Shown: positions 10,739 through 22,672, counted from the first letter of the stretch. The stretch: DNA of 64,000 bases from Phlegmacium glaucopus (GCA_015039465.1 MU130012.1:43689-107688); one strand, 5' to 3'. Made by a program: numbers and translations. The notes: generated from the letters alone by a model not told the origin.

Positions 10739-11797
10739 CTAGAACCCTCCAAGGCAGCCGTCTGACTCGAATTCACGGGAAGTATCATGACTATCCGAAT
10801 CTTTAGACCTTAACATAGTCCATTGAGTCCCGACCTTATCTCCCTCTGCTCGATTATGAGTATATTCTCTACTCTTCCGCCTCCTCTTTCCATCAGAGTC
10901 CACCGAACTCTTTTTCTTATCGTGATGTTTATAGTGAGGCTTCATAGGAGATCCAGATGTTGAGATTGACGAGGAAGGGGGTATAAAAAGGGGTATAGCC
11001 ACATTTAAGTGGTCAAATTGTTTCGATGTCGTGAACTGATTAGGGTATGAATCGTTATTATCGAAACTTCCAGCCATATTATTGGCAGGGGAGCTTGGGG
11101 ATGGAGGGGCAGTAGAAGTGTTATACACGTTCCGTGTTGATAAATTTATAGGTAAGTTGAATAAAGATGAAGGAGATGACGAACATGTCGACGATAATGA
11201 TGATGATGATGGTACATATGGTGATGGCGGCGAACAAAATACACCTAGATCCGACGAATCAGATGAGCAGTCGAGGATGAGAGGTGAGATCTGTGAGATA
11301 ACATGTTGGGCATGCAGGTCATGACTTGACGGTCGATCGTAATCGTATTCGTACAAGGTTCCCGACCGTTTCTTCATAAATTGTCCCACAGACCCACAGT
11401 CGTTAACATTACCAACGGCAACACTTGTACTAAGAATGGTGGGAGGAGCCATCTCTGAGGAATCACGTTCGATGCGGACAGCATCAACCTGGAATTTGGC
11501 ATGAGGGTGAAAGTAGCCGAGTCCTCCTTTGCTGTGATTACTCCCAATGAACTTCCTGCCACCACGCTCAGGAAGGGCACAAGTATTGGGAGCAACTACA
11601 ATGGGAGCGCGGTCGTAACTGAACGACGAGTGTGTGATCTCCGTCGATGTGAGCGATGGGGTAGGGGGGAAATGGACGTGTGGTGAGTCTAATATCGTCG
11701 AGCAGGAAGAAAATGGGAGAGGATTAGATGCCGCCTCTGACGAGGCAAAGGGGGGGTTGGATGTTGGTAGGCCTTTCAAGATAGGTCGAGGTGGCAT
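10739..11797 (-). CDS. Conserved-looking Ser/Pro-rich protein of unknown function
   Basis: A single uninterrupted ORF of 352 residues. It opens with MPPRPILKG and contains a cluster of short motifs (VHFPPTPSLTST near residues 41-52, then SYDRAPIVVAPN and ALPERGGR) that look like linear binding motifs rather than a folded domain. The rest is Ser/Pro-rich and probably disordered, with a basic tract (GKRRRKSREYTHNR) near residues 306-319 that could serve nuclear import. No signal peptide or membrane segment is seen. The clean 1-kb reading frame argues for a real gene. Similar proteins exist in mushroom genomes as uncharacterised entries, to my recollection; no function is assigned. Confidence 0.75.
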   Translation of the reverse strand: MPPRPILKGLPTSNPPFASSEAASNPLPFSSCSTILDSPHVHFPPTPSLTSTEITHSSFSYDRAPIVVAPNTCALPERGGRKFIGSNHSKGGLGYFHPHAKFQVDAVRIERDSSEMAPPTILSTSVAVGNVNDCGSVGQFMKKRSGTLYEYDYDRPSSHDLHAQHVISQISPLILDCSSDSSDLGVFCSPPSPYVPSSSSLSSTCSSSPSSLFNLPINLSTRNVYNTSTAPPSPSSPANNMAGSFDNNDSYPNQFTTSKQFDHLNVAIPLFIPPSSSISTSGSPMKPHYKHHDKKKSSVDSDGKRRRKSREYTHNRAEGDKVGTQWTMLRSKDSDSHDTSREFESDGCLGGF

Positions 11798-13415
11798 TAT
11801 TCAGATCGATGGATAAATGATTAGAGTGAAGAGCAGGATCTTTTTACTGGTAGTACAGGCTGAGCAATTCAAGGACGCCTGTCCAGAAAGCCTACGAGAG
11901 GCCTCGCAGCTTGCAGACCTGACCCAGCAAGCTTTGTGGTGGTGTAAGGTCCACGCACAAGTGATAGCGTAACAATTGAAATATTGAAACGGCGCATGGC
12001 TAACATTGAACGCCGATTGCAACACGCGACCGAATGGGGGTGGCGCCTGATGGACAGAAAGTTATAGAAGTCTTCAAAATCAAGCGACAAATCCAAAGTG
12101 TCAGTTTAAAAAATAAATAGGTGGAGCAAGGTGGAGCATCTTAAATAAAAACAAACCACTAGCCAAACCGCATGGATAGGGAGATGGTACCAAATCCGGA
12201 CTCAATGCCTTACAGTGCCTTACCCTCCGTAGTTGGTCCGTAATGTGTTGTCCCTGGGGCCGGTGCTGACATGCGCTGACAGACCACATGTACGGTGGAG
12301 TCTGGTCCCTGGACACCTGAAAGCGAGGCGGAAATGAACCTCAAGTTCAGCTCTCGTATCAATCAACACATCGCAGCACGTAGAAGGAGTTTGTAAGCCT
12401 TTGTATGTAGTCGCAATAATACATTACAGTGTCTTTCTGAAAGCTATTTGGTTGTGTATCACCGTGACATCTTCAACTCTCCGCTTCGGATCTTCTGACT
12501 GTGACGAAAATGTCACGGTGATACACAACCAAATAACTTTCAGTTCGGTGTGAGATGGGCAGTGCAGCCGCACAACCATTAGATAGTCTCTGATGAAAAC
12601 GATTTAGTTGCCGGTGATCAAACAATTCAAAGACTACAAAATGAGATGTCGTTTTGCTTCGCAGCCTGCCTCACCTGGGCAACATGTTAAAATACAAAAA
12701 AATCATATTTAGGTATTTAGGAAGATGAAGTTGGCCTCAGAAGTCGTCTCAACCGACGGTATAAATCATTTAGCCAAAAGTCGACACTGCCCTGATGAAA
12801 CACGAACCTTGTTATAAGCCCCTCTCACGTTCTGCGAGGGGATTTGATTGAGCCTATTGTCGCTCGCTCCTCTAATCCTCATTTTCTTTGTGCTTTTCTT
12901 TTTTTGCTATCCGGAACATATATTATTCCACTGTAGCCCAGTTTATGCGAGCTCGCCGTCTTCTAGCACTGGTATATATCATCTCAAGTCCGCCATCCAC
13001 ACGGACCACGTCCAGAACCCAACACTGCATGTCTAACCCATGGCTCCAAATATTCGTCATTATCTATTTCAAACCTTCAGGTGGCCGTTACTCATATCAA
13101 GAAAACCTCAACAGGGCGCCTTTGACCTTGGTGGTTTCGCTCGAATACTTACAATTCAAAGCAAAATGACGATCAAGTCAAAATTATGGGCACGAATAGT
13201 GATGAATGTGGTTCATATCCCTAATATCCCCAGTGATAACAATACAGGTAGTAATTGTAAGTTGTTGCGAAAATGCGGAGAAGCATGACGACGAGCCATT
13301 AGATAATGGATGGAAAGGAAGCCTAACCAACCTTGGGCGAAAATCGGATTGTAAAATACACTGCGGGCAGAGTGCTAAAACTGTCGTGGGGAAATACGCT
13401 GCACGGTGGACTGAA
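11798..13415. other. Intergenic with a hairpin element
   Basis: Upstream of the minus-strand gene that starts at 11797 and downstream of the gene that ends at 13416. A 107-bp inverted-repeat element (12437-12543) sits in the middle. The ORFs here are short, overlap on both strands and have no recognisable features. Confidence 0.45.
12437..12543. repeat. 107-bp hairpin element (foldback MITE)
   Basis: Positions 12437-12470 (starting CTGAAAGCTATTTGGTTGTG) and 12510-12543 are inverted repeats matching at 33 of 34 positions, separated by 39 bp. The unit would form a long stem-loop in RNA or single-stranded DNA. It could be a very small MITE or a hairpin RNA locus. No transposase or clear target duplication is present. 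Confidence 0.8.
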
Positions 13416-16400
13416 TCACGACCATGGACTACTATAAGCGTCACTATCGAGCGTCGTCTTCTTCTTCGTACTCGAAGGGATACTCCAAGGATCTGCCTGG
13501 AAGCCCATCGCTCCATGCACCGGTCCATCCAAAGAACCGAACGCTAATCCGGAACTAGAAGAGGCAAAAGGATTTAGCATGACTGGTGGCGAAGGAAGAC
13601 TTGTATTATATAGATTGTGCTCTGTGGGCGGTGTATTGACATAGAGAGAGGTAGAGGATGTGCCCCAAGGCGGAATAATATCATCCGAAGGGATGATAGA
13701 ATCGTGCGGCCGAGGTCGTGGAGTATGTGATGTATACGAAAGGTCATCTTCGAAATTGTTGAACGACGATGTTGCCAATGATATCGATGCCTTGCGATCC
13801 GTATTTGTCGATGGGTCATATGTTTCTTCATATTCCTGGTCTCTCTCTTTAGGAATATTGACAGATATTGAGCGGGAAAAGGAAGGTGTGGTCGGATCCT
13901 CACGTGAGGTAGATCTAGTAATGGTTCGTGGTGCCGTGTCTTCGATAGGCTGGTTGTTCGGAGGTGTTGATTGAGGTCGTTTGAATTGGACAGCAGTAGG
14001 AGGCGATGCGAATCTAGAGAGAAATTTCTTAGATGATGGTGGTGGTGGCGCTTGAGATTTGCTACGATCTTGTTCGACTTCCTGCAGAACATCTTTGATT
14101 GCGTTTAGATCAAAACCAGCATGTATGGGCAGATGAGAGGAAGGAATGTTTTCCTTGGGTGATGTGGATGGTCTGGATATAGCGGCGGGTTCTCCTTCGG
14201 AATTTGTAATTGTAGTTGATGGAATCTGTGGAGCAGGCGAAGACGTTTGTATTCTCGGCGGCAGGTCTTCGTCGCCCTCTGCCACGGCGGCTTTATTGGG
14301 TGGGTCATTGGCGTTTTTCTTCAGGTTGGCAAAAGTCGCAGTTGACGGTGGTCTTACTACAGTATTCTGTAGCGACGTGCTAGTATTCTTCCGCGAAAAC
14401 CATCCCGACTTTTTTTGATTGTCTTCTTCTCGAACAACAATACGATCTTCGGTAAAGTCAGGTTCCTATAACGTCGATAAGTACGTTAAATAAAACATAA
14501 AGATCGCAAACACTGACCTCTGGCTCGTCAAAGTAATCTGAGAACACTGGAAAACCAAGCTGGTCAAGAATTAAAGGCATGAAAGTCCTGTAACTCATAT
14601 GGCCTGCAATCTTATCTGTCACGTCGACATTCTCCAACCCTGGCACGTTTTGTACCGGCCTCAACCCAGCCACAGTACCAACGCCTCCGCTTGTAGCTCT
14701 GAATAAGTAATTCAACACCCAGTCGTTCTTCGCAAACGCATTTACATATCGCCCAGAAACAACAGAACGAGTTTCACACCACAAACTCTGTGACACTGTA
14801 AGGGTTGCTCCGAGTAAAAACACGTCTTGCACAATGCCGAACTGTTTTTGTTTGGCTAACTCGACGAGAGCGTAGAAGATCACGCGAGCACCCAAGGAGA
14901 ATCCAATGAGGGTGATGGGACGCACACCTAGATGACGGCGGATCAAGACATCGGCGAGAACGCGTCCTGCACCTCTGGCACGATCCAAAGCGTTACTCCA
15001 CGGATTGTCGATCAGGTATCCAAGTTTCGTCAGAACTGTCAAAATTTCAGAGAGATTTTAGGAAGGGCTGAAACAAGGCACACACTGATTGGCCATTGGA
15101 GGGCAGACATCAAACCCGTCATAACCGTGGCCTGCAGAACCGTCATCCCAATTTGTGACAAAACTTCCCCCGTCAGAATCTTTAACGCACTACCCGTCTC
15201 CCTGATCATTTCAGGTTCCCATAAAACACTGAATACGTCGCCTACGATCGGATCAAGAACACTGAACGGTAGTCGTACGTCGTCATTCAGCCCATTCATG
15301 AACCTACAAAAATATAGATAAGTTTGTGACTTGATAGGAAAGCAAAGACTATACCCAGGAACGGTAAGGATACAGTTGACACGTTTGTTGTTGTGTAACG
15401 GGAGGATTTCAAACGTCCGGACTTGCTGTGTTCGGTTGTTCATTCCACGAACAGCGATGGTTGAGCCTGTGAGGACACCTCCTGTAGTAATCACTGCCGC
15501 TCCTGCCGTTCCTCCTAGAAATGCACTTGTTCCTGTGATACCGACTGTTGTGAGAGCACCAGCCAGTCCGAGTCCGATAACGGGGGCTAAAAGACCTGCT
15601 GAGAGACCTATAACAAGTCCACCACCTGAAACAGAATGAGTAATAATTACAACAATGAAAACGATTTGACGCTACCTATAGTTGCAAGACCAAGCATCAC
15701 GTATCGTCGCTTGTTCCCAGCTTTGCGGGCATCTTCTACGAGAGTTTGCTGTTCCAATGTTTCTATATCCTCCTGTATCTCGAGTGCTTGAGTGACTCGG
15801 CTCTCGAACTTGACGACATCTAACCAGCCCAGGCCGAGCTTGAGCGCAACCTGTTCCAACAAAACTCGAGAACGTGCATCATAAACGCTGTCCGCAATGA
15901 GAATGAGAAAGAGATCACAAAGAACCGTCCAACGGATATCCAAAGTGACGTTCTCGTCCGTTGTTGATAAAGAGGTAGAAACGCCGGGGATGGCAGCCGT
16001 TGAGCTACTTTGCAGGACTTTGGTGGTGACTGGGACTTGTTTGAGGGCAGAAGGGTTGGTTGAACCACAGGTCTCGGGAACAGTGACAACTTGGCCCGTG
16101 TCTGTCAGATCTGTCTCTGTCTCTTCCTCTTCCTTCCTCTTATCGTGAGATGGTTCGTTTACAAGTGTTTGGTTAGATATTGATGTATCGTCGTCGTCGT
16201 CGTCGCCGTCGGACTCAGGTGTTCTGTTTTCGGCGTCTTCTGCTTTTCTACGTGCTTCTTCCGGATCATACTCGGGGTTGGCAACAGTGTGTGTGGTCAT
16301 TAACGGAGGGACAAGATCCAAGGCCAGCACCCCATGTGTCTCGAGGCTTTCAATCATCTTCTGCTCTGAGAAAGAGTTAATTAGTTTCGATGGAGTTGAG

Positions 16401-16960
16401 ACAATCAATTCACCTTGCGTTTCGAGCTCCATATGATAATACAACCGACCCATTATCTTGAGAGCCCAGAGCTCCATATTCGCGATGGAAGCTTTCATTT
16501 CCTTCCGGCGAACGAGCTTCAGATTCCGCACCATCTCACGACTAGTAAGCGCACACAAGCCGACATATGCTATTCGCTGTGCTTCTGTAAGTAGGTTCTT
16601 GGTAGCTTGCATTTGGCTGAGCGGGGTCATGGCTTTATCTTCATCGAACAGATATTTCGTCCTCAAATGCACTTCATCGGCCTCATCTTCCTCATTTACC
16701 CTCAATCGTGTATATTCGCTCTCATTCTGGTCAATCTTTGACCGCCACTCGTTCCCTAGGTCGTCGATATCTATGAGGTTTCCGGTGGCGTTTGCAGCAG
16801 TTTTGCCTTTGGCAGAGGGCTGATAGTGATACTTTTTCTGATCCTCCTCATCAAGACCGCTAGCGAATGTGTCTTCACGGACGATAGGCATATCCTGCCA
16901 CCCATCATCATCATCGTCGAAGGCATTCTTTTGGGGTGCAAAGGGTGAGGACTGGGTCAT
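13416..16960 (-). CDS. DUF726-family alpha/beta hydrolase (TMCO4/Mil1-like)
   Basis: Membrane-associated protein of the DUF726 family, which includes human TMCO4 and yeast Mil1. The N-terminal part (16960 to about 15670) is acidic with a DDDDGW stretch. A glycine-rich membrane region follows across an intron near 15616-15671 (GLVIGLSAGLLAPVIGLGLA, about 15560-15620). A catalytic-type exon at 14520-15030 has the nucleophile elbow GFSLGAR (14884-14904). The C-terminal exon (13416-14285) is Ser/Thr/Pro-rich and probably disordered. Introns of about 50 bp separate the exons. The first true ATG is at 16958-16960; the longer frame to 16981 relies on a TTG. The yeast member is linked to clathrin adaptor traffic; the same role here is inference. 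The gene seems intact. Confidence 0.85.
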
Positions 16961-17011
16961 GACTAGTCTCCTGTAAGCCAACTCGGATATTCCGTATTGA
17001 TGATACGTCGA

Positions 17012-17203
17012 TCACTTCATAGTCTGCTGCGAGTCGCGCCCTCGAACCTTTTTCCCACCTATTTGATTTATTCTCACGGCTGTGAGTTTCAATATCATGT
17101 GACTGCCGTCGAACTTTAGGACATTGAATCCATGGGTAAGGTTTCTTCGTGGATTCTGGACAATAGGCGCTTCCTGACGAGCTATCTCTTGTGACGTAGG
17201 CAT
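17012..17203 (-). CDS. Short ORF upstream of the DUF726 gene, uncertain
   Basis: A 63-residue ORF on the same strand, ending about 50 bp before the DUF726 start codon. It is mixed in composition with a basic C-terminus (GGKKVRGRDSQQ). It may be an upstream ORF in the 5' leader, a separate micro-gene or chance. Nothing in it is recognised. Confidence 0.25.
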   Translation of the reverse strand: MPTSQEIARQEAPIVQNPRRNLTHGFNVLKFDGSHMILKLTAVRINQIGGKKVRGRDSQQTMK

Positions 17204-17346
17204 TTTACTGGGAAAGCTCAGTTGAGTGCTCGTGAGATGGAGGTACCCTTTAATTTTTCATCTCTTATGCCAGTGTTACACACCTGACAATTCTATATCG
17301 TAGACGTTGCTACGAAGCTCAATTTGATCGCTCCCATTGCTGAGCA

Positions 17347-17499
17347 ATGCAAACACCAGTAAGCTTTTTACGCTTTGTCCTGTAACACATCCTCATAAAC
17401 ATTGATGTACAGTCGACTATCGAAAGTTTGAAATCCCTTGAAGGTCAGGACCAGATTCGCAAAGTTGAAGAGCTAACAAAGTTGACTGAGGAAGGTTAG
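17347..17499 (+). CDS. Possible two-exon micro-ORF (32 residues), helix-rich
   Basis: The ATG at 17347 gives four codons, then a canonical GTAAGC donor at 17359. After an acceptor ending at 17412 the frame runs to TAG at 17497-17499. The second exon encodes a charged, helix-prone peptide (STIESLKSLEGQDQ, then KVEELTKLTEE). The splice signals are good, but the product is tiny and unrecognised. It could be the 5' end of a longer plus-strand gene with other splicing. Confidence 0.2.
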
Positions 17500-17720
17500 A
17501 TCACAGACCCTTTTATTCTTCGGTATTGACGTATATCTCTAAACCGTATTTTATAGAACTCCAAACCCCAGTCTCAGCACTTGCTTTGGCATGAGTTGCG
17601 AAAAAGCCTAACAGGTCCACCGTCATTCTTGCCGCGTCTATACCTGAGCAGGTTATCGAACACTTGACAGGTCCTCCTCTCGGTTGAGTTAATGGTTGAA
17701 TAATATTATTTCTTGGGAAC

Positions 17721-18184
17721 TTCAACGTACAACACCCGGGAATAGGAGGATGTATGACACAAATAAAATCACGAGGAAACCCAAGCACATAAAAGCAATG
17801 GTGACCGACAGTTCAGCCTGGGAGAGAGAAGTAATAATATAAGATAAGATATAAACAAAAGGAAGAGAGCATTTACTTGTCGATGTTCATGTCGAAGTCT
17901 AAGTTCTAGGACCTTCAGCCAATTTTCGAAGGGCTCGAGCACTTCCAAAAACACGGGATGGGCATCCTGATCTTGGACGTTGACCCTGCAGTTGGGGCAT
18001 TTCACCCGCGTTGATTGCAGGAACATACGTTCCTTGCAATCAACACACACACCATGGCCTGTCATTTCAGTGAGTGAGTGAGAATTTATGAGTTTGTTGG
18101 TTGGAAAAACTTACCGCAAGGAAAAACTAGAAATTTGTCCAAGGGGCGATGAGAAATACAAATCCCACAATAAACTGCAGGCAT
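17721..18184 (-). CDS. Small tail-anchored RING-finger protein (putative E3 ubiquitin ligase)
   Basis: Three exons give about 115-120 residues. The ATG at 18182-18184 starts MPAVYCGICISHRPLDKFL. The RING is completed across an intron near 18060-18113: CGIC, then FPCGHGVCVDC, then CPNC, with C3HC4-like spacing. A helical stretch rich in Leu/Glu/Arg follows. After an intron near 17824-17877 the last exon encodes a hydrophobic segment (TIAFMCLGFLVILFVSYILL) and a few residues before TGA at 17721-17723. This fits a RING ligase anchored by its C-terminus in an intracellular membrane; the targets are unknown. The protein is near the short limit for the family, but all metal ligands appear present. 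Confidence 0.75.
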
Positions 18185-21100
18185 AATTGGGTAAGAGATA
18201 CCCCGGGGAGGAAGCCTTAAAGTTGCCTTAAAGGCTTAATAAACGTTCCTGCCAGTGGGCATGAGGACGCGATGCGTTCAACACGCAACTTGAAAGTTTA
18301 CCGTCAAGACGACACGCAGTGCAATCTGGCAGCGATTAGATAGAGTTACATAGATAATTAGATAGATTAGATTAGATTAGATAGTGGTGAGATACAAGAA
18401 ACTAGCCTGCTACGCTATCCAGCAGCGCTGCTCGACGCGATTACGAGCCCTTAGTTTAACCTACAGGCAATCTGGACCACTCCAGCATGACTGTCAACAA
18501 TGTCGTCAGTTGTAAGATACTCCTTACTATTAGTTGACTATGACTATAGTACTAGTACTAGTCACCTTGCTGTGAAGCAAGGTCTCTCCTGGGTTACGGT
18601 CTAAAGTCAAAATTTGTTGTTTGACGTTGCCATGAATCAATGCAAATAAACTCGATACTACTCTAACTACTACTTTCTCCAAGTTTCTCGTCCACCGAAA
18701 TGTTGAACCATTGTCGGCCCTGTAGCTATAATGTGTTGGCAGCGATATGGCCCCAAGCAAATGATTGATTATTACTAAATTTGGGATCCCTGGCAAAAAT
18801 GCCGCAAGCGCGGAGCTTTTGCCGAAGCCGAATCTCCTTGGAAACCGCCATCAAACCGTCAAGGATCCCTTTTTTAGTAAATTGCAACACACGTGCCGTC
18901 ATCGTCACGAGAGTCAGATGGTTTGCGACGCCATCTCGCGACCTCAACATACTCTAAGTCTTGACCCGTTCAATGGTAACTCGCACTCATCGTGCTATAA
19001 CTTCGCCAAGTAATCTGAACTGGTACGTAGTCTGCCATTTCTCCCTTCTTCCACGCAGCTCATCTAGCTCGCACCCATTAGATTTGACGGCCCCCCTTTG
19101 ACGGTTGGCACCATACATTCACCCCGCTTTTCGTGGTTTTGAAAACAACGTTTTCAGTATTGATTTCATCAATAGGTGTTTACCACTAACGCTTGCAACG
19201 TTTGGACTGCTTCAACGGTTGCCATGGCCCCCCACGTTTTCAAGGTCCTCCCTCTAACTTCGACATTCCTTGAACTGTTTAATGGTTTGGACCCCAAGTT
19301 CGGTAGCAACATAGAGGCCACATCTCTGCTTTCTATCCTGTTTGCCGTTAGCTTCTATCGTTTGGGCTGTTCCAACAATTCACTGTGGCCTCTTCGTGAC
19401 GATCGAAACCGTTTCGTTGGTATGTTGCTCGAACTATATATTTCTAAATATAATTATTGACTCTTTACGACGTATCAGTAAATCATCTAATGCTGCTCCC
19501 GTTCACAAACCGACTTGGTCTTATTGTTAGGGCGGTCCAATCTTCTCATGGTCGGTCTCAGGTCCTTTGTCTTCAAACTGAGTTTGGTTTCGAGCTCAAC
19601 AGCCACCTCAGCTGTATCCAATGTAACATCGCCGGTTGCGACAATGCCGAAACGAGTCGTTCAAGCGCCACCTTCGCTCATGATCCAACTCAGAAAGACA
19701 CCGCTTATATGATTCAGTCTGATTATGATAGGTACATGAGCTTCTGTAATAACAATTAAATTAACATCAAACTGCTTATTAGTTCAACGAGATCTCAGGA
19801 GTCGACTGCGAACCGTTTAATGTCAGCCAAGGTCGTGACTCATTGTTCAAGCCCGACGAATGGTTTAATATCACTCAAGGTTTCAACTGATTATCGATAG
19901 TTTACGAAGTCTACCTACGGGTGACTAGTCAGAACTGGAAGCCCAAGAAATACATCCCATTTCAAAACGAAATCTGCGATAATCAGGGCTGGCCATTCTT
20001 GAACTACCATGGGATCAAAGAAAGATTCCGATCGTAGAGGGATGAAACACGACGATCTAGAGAGTCCGTCTTCCGCAGTGATTGACGTGCGTCTCTTATC
20101 TACCTGGCAGCTGAATAACATCTCATATCAGATCCAATTAGCGCCGAGGATACTTACGCTCGAAGTCAAATGCAGTGATCAGCGTAGCATGATTCCGAAG
20201 ATCCTGTTCATACGTTCGAGCGGATCTTGCCAGTGGTTTCAGGATTACTTGGCTTCAAGTTATCAATGTATACCCTGGAGATCACGACAGCTTAGCGCTT
20301 AGCCTCTACACCCTCCTCGGATCTTTTGTGATATTCCTTACCGGGTTGACTAGTAGGAGTCTACCAGCTCACATATTTGCACGAAGTCTTCTATTTCTTT
20401 TGATTTTCGAGCTCAATATCATTGTTGATATCTTACTTCGCTCTATTCCAAACTCCCAAAAAGTGTCAACCAGATCTGTGGCACCACTACTTATACCTCT
20501 GCCGTTTAGCGCCCCCAAGTACAACCCTCTTTGGGTTTAGGTCTGGGCTTGGCGCCCATAGTGCATCTGCACCAAGCACTTGCCAAACACACGTTGCCCA
20601 GTTATAATTACAACTTGAATAAAGTCGATCACCTCCCTTCATTCATAATCCGAGTCCAATCATAATGCAAGGCTCAATGCATTCGATAAACGTATACATT
20701 GATAGTATCTACAAAATTGATATTATACAGAATTGAAGGTCATGAGCGCCTTTATGAGATGAATGATGACAATTTTTCCAATTGATACAATATAAACAGT
20801 ATCTCAAACGAGCAGGTTGTGTACACGTGGAATTAAACAGATGAAAGTTTGAAGTCCTGCGGTTCTAAAGGTATATTGGCTCCGTAGGTTGATCCAGGTA
20901 CGAAGAACATAATCGGAGGCATTGGGTATATGTGGAAGTTGAAACCAGTCGTAATAAGTTTAGTCAATGTGCGTAAGAAACATCGAGAGCCAAGAAGAAT
21001 ATTGGACAGCAGGTCAAGATGATCATGTGTAGTGTGGTTGTAAATCTAATCGGCAAATTTAAGTATCCTGCACGTCGACAAAAAATAAAGAGAGTTGAAA

Positions 21101-21223
21101 AACCTGGAAGAGATTAGCGGCACACCTATGAGGAGTCACTGAGGAACTCACAATCAGGTGCAGAGCAGAATAACAAGACCAGAGTTGTGGCATGGGACCC
21201 TGGTAACTATGGTCCTTGAGGTT
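18185..21223. other. Long interval without a recognised gene
   Basis: Short ORFs occur on both strands (for example 19176-19460, 19457-19759 and 20009-20302 on the plus strand), but none shows a known motif, signal peptide or convincing splice-joined frame. The interval 19180-19400 has two loosely similar blocks around GTTTGGACTGCTTCAACG and GTTTGGGCTGTTCCAAC, suggesting an old duplication. A decayed gene is possible at 19140-20320 but not supported. The end nearest 21223 is the 3' flank of the bZIP gene. Confidence 0.35.
18340..18392 (+). repeat. TAGAT microsatellite
   Basis: Several TAGAT units occur in short succession (TAGATTAGATTAGATTAGAT and variants). Simple repeat in spacer DNA. Confidence 0.7.
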
Positions 21224-21787
21224 TCAGCGTTCAACGAAGTTGGGGGCAGGGAGACCGTGGCTCATGAGAAGTTGTTTCATCATAAGAGCCCTCTCTCTCC
21301 AGACGTCCTTTTCCTTGCTAAGTCGTTGCACGTCATCTTGGAGTTGTTGCATTTGCTCCAATTTGCGTTTTCGACTCTTGCGCGCAGCAAGGGTGTTTTG
21401 ACGTCGACGCCAATCAATCTTTTCCTGTTCTGTTGCATCTTCGGGTAGAGGACCCTCTGGACCCTCTTCGCCATCGGAGTATGCATGAGAACGTGGACGC
21501 GCTTTGGAGGTCGGAATAGCAGACGATCTCTGAGTCCTCGGTGGGCCGGGTGGGGTTCTACTCCCTCGTTGGGTATGCTCCTCGGATTGTTGAAAATGCC
21601 CTACAATATGGTTTGTTTTGTATAGATCGAGTGATGGATGTTCTCGAGGGAGGAATCCCAGCATGGACTCAGAAGAAATTGATCTAGAATGAGATCCAGA
21701 AAACGCAGTGGCCATCTCGGTGGTATCAAATGACGAAGAAAGGTGGTAAAAATCGCTGTCGGAATGGTCGACTCTAGGTTGCTGCAT
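21224..21787 (-). CDS. bZIP transcription factor, GCN4-like
   Basis: Nuclear DNA-binding protein of 187 residues. The basic region lies at about residues 126-142 with the signature NTLAARKSR (131-139), followed by a leucine zipper of about five heptads. The d positions are L149, L156, W163 and M170, so the zipper has two classical leucines followed by Trp and Met. In GCN4-type factors this region binds TGACTCA as a dimer and controls amino-acid starvation or stress genes. The N-terminal 120 residues are Ser/Pro-rich and probably regulatory. The start at 21787 is the first ATG of the open frame; an upstream exon cannot be excluded. Confidence 0.85.
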   Translation of the reverse strand: MQQPRVDHSDSDFYHLSSSFDTTEMATAFSGSHSRSISSESMLGFLPREHPSLDLYKTNHIVGHFQQSEEHTQRGSRTPPGPPRTQRSSAIPTSKARPRSHAYSDGEEGPEGPLPEDATEQEKIDWRRRQNTLAARKSRKRKLEQMQQLQDDVQRLSKEKDVWRERALMMKQLLMSHGLPAPNFVER

Positions 21788-22094
21788 AAAGTGTTGGGGG
21801 AATCTGGATGGTTGGACGAAATAGTCTGTTTAAGTACCATCCCATATTCCCAAAATTGACCCGGCTCAGGGCATGGGCGATGCTCTCTAGAGTTTTCCGA
21901 ATGCTGTGAGTCATAGTTTGCGTCTGGATATAAACGGCAATGGCAATATAATGGCACCATCGATTCGGTTCGGTTCTCACAGTTCGGTTCGCTTGCAAGT
22001 GCTCAAATCGGCTGAAATAATAATTTGGTAGCTGGTTTTGAGTACGATGGACTGTAAGATATTGTTTACTGGCTCTGTGTAAAGCGTTGCGAAA

Positions 22095-22672
22095 ATGCCT
22101 CCAAAAGACCCTAAAATTGGGGAAGCTGCGGCACCCGATAGGGTTGCTGTTCTAGCATCTCTATGACTCCAAACACGTCAGCAGCCACTGGCAATCCCAC
22201 AAAACCATTTTTTAAGGTTTTTGACCTATAATCACCAGCCTGGGCAGGGATATTTCACTCTCCCAAATAAGTTAATCTTTAATCAGTCTTGACTCAACTT
22301 TCAAAAGTCTGTTTTGAGAATCAAGTTCACATGTAAACAGAAACTGCCCGGACAGAAACATATTTGAGAGAGCGCAATTCGTTGTTACAAATAGGGCCAG
22401 TGCGGTCAAAATGAACTGCACCACACCATGATATCCTTCATCGAACTTTGTCCTGGTAACTGAGTTCGTTGTTGGACACGGGTTCTCAACAGCCTTTTCA
22501 TGTTTCAGCAAAAGTATGGAGTACACTTTGAGATCCCTCAGAGATTGATCACAGCAAGATAATTGTGAAACTTAAAAGGCTGCGGTCAGAGCTCGAGACA
22601 TTGCGCAGTGCTAGTCGAAGAGAGACTCTCGAAATGGATGCTACGGCTCATCTAAGGGCGCGTCTCGAGTAA
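22095..22672 (+). CDS. Possible small multi-exon gene with coiled-coil C-terminus
   Basis: An ATG at 22095 opens MPPKDPKIGEAAAPDR, which runs into a stop unless spliced. A distal exon bounded by a plausible acceptor near 22540 runs in one frame to TAA at 22670-22672. It encodes a charged heptad-like segment (IIVKLKRLRSELETLRSAS, then RRETLEMDATAHLRARLE). The C-terminal piece looks like a real coiled coil. The joining exons between 22160 and 22540 are not resolved. Family unknown. Confidence 0.25.

Noticed and set aside
13574..14308. Additional ORFs on both strands over the DUF726 C-terminal exon
   Set aside because: Shadows of the low-complexity Ser/Pro-rich coding exon; no independent motifs.
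16961..16981. N-terminal extension of the DUF726 protein
   Set aside because: The first codon of the longer frame is TTG, not ATG; the first ATG is at 16958-16960.
17513..17788. 91-residue minus-strand ORF overlapping the RING gene
   Set aside because: It overlaps the last RING exon in another frame; the frame ending at 17721 encodes a clean membrane segment and stop, so this ORF is probably 3' UTR.
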